Position numbers and translations under genes: made by a program | The notes under the pieces: model-generated | What the model was told of the DNA's origin: nothing | The model's input: only the letters and a program-made list of their open reading frames with translations | The model's database searches: none | Part shown: positions 33,901 to 35,096 of the stretch, piece by piece | Layout: each line of letters opens with the position of its first letter | Numbering within the stretch: position 1 is the first letter of the stretch | From: Lojkania enalia | Lineage: Eukaryota; Ascomycota; Dothideomycetes; Pleosporales | Assembly: GCA_010094045.1 (NCBI GenBank) | Contig: ML986761.1 | Location: 1 to 35,096, forward strand | Direction: 5' to 3' | DNA: 35,096 nt

Positions 33901-34262
33901 ATCTACTTTATATAGTTTACTATAAACTAGATACTTTAGATAGTAGAGATAGTAGATAGTATAGAGCTTCTTATCTTTAACCTCTTTAATATAGCACTTC
34001 TAGACTAGAGTAAGTACTATATTACGCGTTATAAATCTATTAGGCGTAAATTAGCTGTTTATAGACTAGAAAAGTACTAAGAAGGACGTAAGAGGGGTAT
34101 ATATAGAGGAGTATAGCGGGAATAGAAAAATAGGCGGCGGGCAGCGAGTATATATATCTACTAGCCTTTATTAGCTATAAAGTACTCTATTATATCTTAT
34201 ATAGAGCTATAATAACTATATTATATATGTAGTTAAAAACTAAGGAAATTATATTTATTAAG

Positions 34263-34905
34263 TATAATATCTTATAGCTTTAAGTTACGGGTTAATAATA
34301 TAGAGTTATCTAACCTAGGGTTGAAATAGCCGAATTACATCCTATAAGAATAGTAGTAATTCGTCTCTCTTTTATTAGCTATCTCTTTTTTAAGAGAACT
34401 AAATATATAAATATTTTAGCTCTACTACTCTATCTATTATTACTATACTATAATCTATTATACTAGTCTATTATATTTAAATTACTTAAACTTTTTAGAA
34501 TAGTTTAGTAGTAATTTCTAATACTATAAATATATCTTCTACTTCTTTTAGTCTAATAGCCGGTTTAACTAGGTATATAAAGACCCTAATATCTAATAAC
34601 AGGTAAGATACTAATTTTAGAGCTAATAAGGGACTTATTTAGCTAGAAGAGTAGACTAGAACGAATATTTATCAAATATCTAAAGAATTGTAGAGTTGTA
34701 GTACTATTTAGTACTCTCTAGTTTAGAGTAGTATAGAGTAGAATACAGATGCCGAAGACTTAGAAAGACTATAATAATAGATATAAGGTAAATAAAATTA
34801 GAAAGATCTTAAATAGCTATAGAAAATAAAGTAATAATATAAAGTAGATAATATTTCTATAATTAATTTAATTATTATAATATTAAAGGGAGTATAGCTA
34901 TTATA
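34263..34905 (+). repeat. Element 4 3' LTR (643 bp)
   Basis: It starts TATAATATCTTATAG after ATTAAG and ends GGGAGTATAGCTATTATA. It matches the split 5' LTR along its entire length and retains the empty Fot-D2 site. No strong polypurine tract precedes it: the upstream sequence is AT-rich with one short purine run. Confidence 0.9.
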
Positions 34906-34913
34906 TATAATAA

Positions 34914-35096
34914 TGTAAAGAAATCGTTCTACGAAAAGCTTTATATATAACCTTATCCTAAAGCTTTTCGCTTATCTTATCCTACCCCTAGTTCTACCCC
35001 TTTTCCCTTCTATATATAGTTGTATACTTCCTTATAAGTAGCTTAATAGTTCTTCTATATTCTTTCGTATAAGGCCTATAGGTGTTAATAGAATTC
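34914..35096 (+). repeat. LTR-like terminal repeat of family F, right copy (runs off the window)
   Basis: It begins with the TG of TGTAAAGAAATCG and is the reverse complement of 2274-2456. It keeps more original bases than the left copy. Only 8 bases (TATAATAA) separate it from the 3' LTR of element 4. It extends past the window, so length, orientation of coding and type of element F stay unknown. Confidence 0.6.
34932..34970. repeat. 11-bp perfect stem-loop inside the F repeat
   Basis: CGAAAAGCTTT at 34932-34942 and AAAGCTTTTCG at 34960-34970 are exact inverted copies around 17 bases that include TATATATAA. The left F copy has the same hairpin at 2400-2438 with one C-to-T change. It may act in transcription start or RNA folding of the LTR; that is inference. 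Confidence 0.6.

Larger units (their letters stand above)
18418..34905 (+). mobile_element. Element 4: chromodomain Ty3/gypsy retrotransposon, plus strand (hosting Fot-D2 and element 2)
   Basis: Two LTRs that are each 643 bp once Fot-D2 is removed (18418-19005 plus 20857-20911; 34263-34905) enclose gag, pol and a chromodomain in the plus direction. Removing Fot-D2 and element 2 leaves about 7.2 kb. Its pol, gag and LTR differ from elements 1 and 2/3, so it is a third gypsy family. I cannot see a clean target duplication: the left flank ends AAATAAT and the right begins TATAATAA. The right flank is not the continuation of element 3. Confidence 0.88.

Noticed and set aside
35091..35096. Window ends exactly on GAATTC
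   Set aside because: It could be an EcoRI clone end, but a six-base site at an edge can be coincidence and the left copy of the repeat has AAATTC there.
2274..35096. The inverted F copies as terminal repeats of one giant transposon
   Set aside because: The TG ends face inward and the left one abuts truncated gag, which fits separate insertions or a rearrangement better than one element's ends.

Overview
This window reads as a block of extremely AT-rich, gene-free, repeat-only DNA from a filamentous ascomycete (Pezizomycotina). Almost every CpA/TpG has become TpA, while CpC, CpT and some CpG survive. That is the signature of repeat-induced point mutation (RIP). The longest stop-free stretches are under 90 codons, and every recognisable protein is a relic full of in-frame TAA/TAG where CAA, CAG, TGG or TGA-type codons once stood. 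I see no host gene, tRNA, rRNA or CRISPR array. The species cannot be named from this sequence.

The window is a nested stack of transposons whose junctions can mostly be placed to the base. Layer 0 is a minus-strand Ty3/gypsy remnant (2457-4838), split by a Fot1/pogo DNA transposon, Fot-A (2746-4581). Layer 1 is gypsy element 3 (plus strand, 4839-18417, same family as the remnant), inserted in the remnant's LTR. Its gag is split by gypsy element 1 (minus strand, 6013-14659, 331-bp LTRs, duplication GCTAG). Element 1 is in turn split by a second kind of Fot1/pogo transposon, Fot-D1 (7206-9054). Element 3 also carries an internally deleted Fot element, Fot-C (15059-16204). Its reverse transcriptase is cut by gypsy element 4 (plus strand, 18418-34905, 643-bp LTRs). 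Element 4 has Fot-D2 in its 5' LTR (19006-20854) and gypsy element 2 in its reverse transcriptase (minus strand, 22841-30274, duplication TATAA). Element 2 belongs to the same family as layer 0 and element 3.

Elements 1, 2 and 4 are chromoviruses: gag with a CCHC knuckle, protease, RT, RNase H, integrase with a GPY/F-type tail, and a C-terminal chromodomain. All three also keep a coding-like frame on the opposite strand between the chromodomain and the 3' LTR (6660-7015, 23780-24200, 32800-33900). This antisense accessory ORF is the most interesting feature here; in element 4 it is about 1.1 kb and I do not recognise the protein.

The stack is bracketed by two inverted copies of the end of a further LTR-like element (family F, 2274-2456 and 34914-35096). 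Positions 1-2273 hold degenerate, probably transposon-derived sequence that I could not classify.
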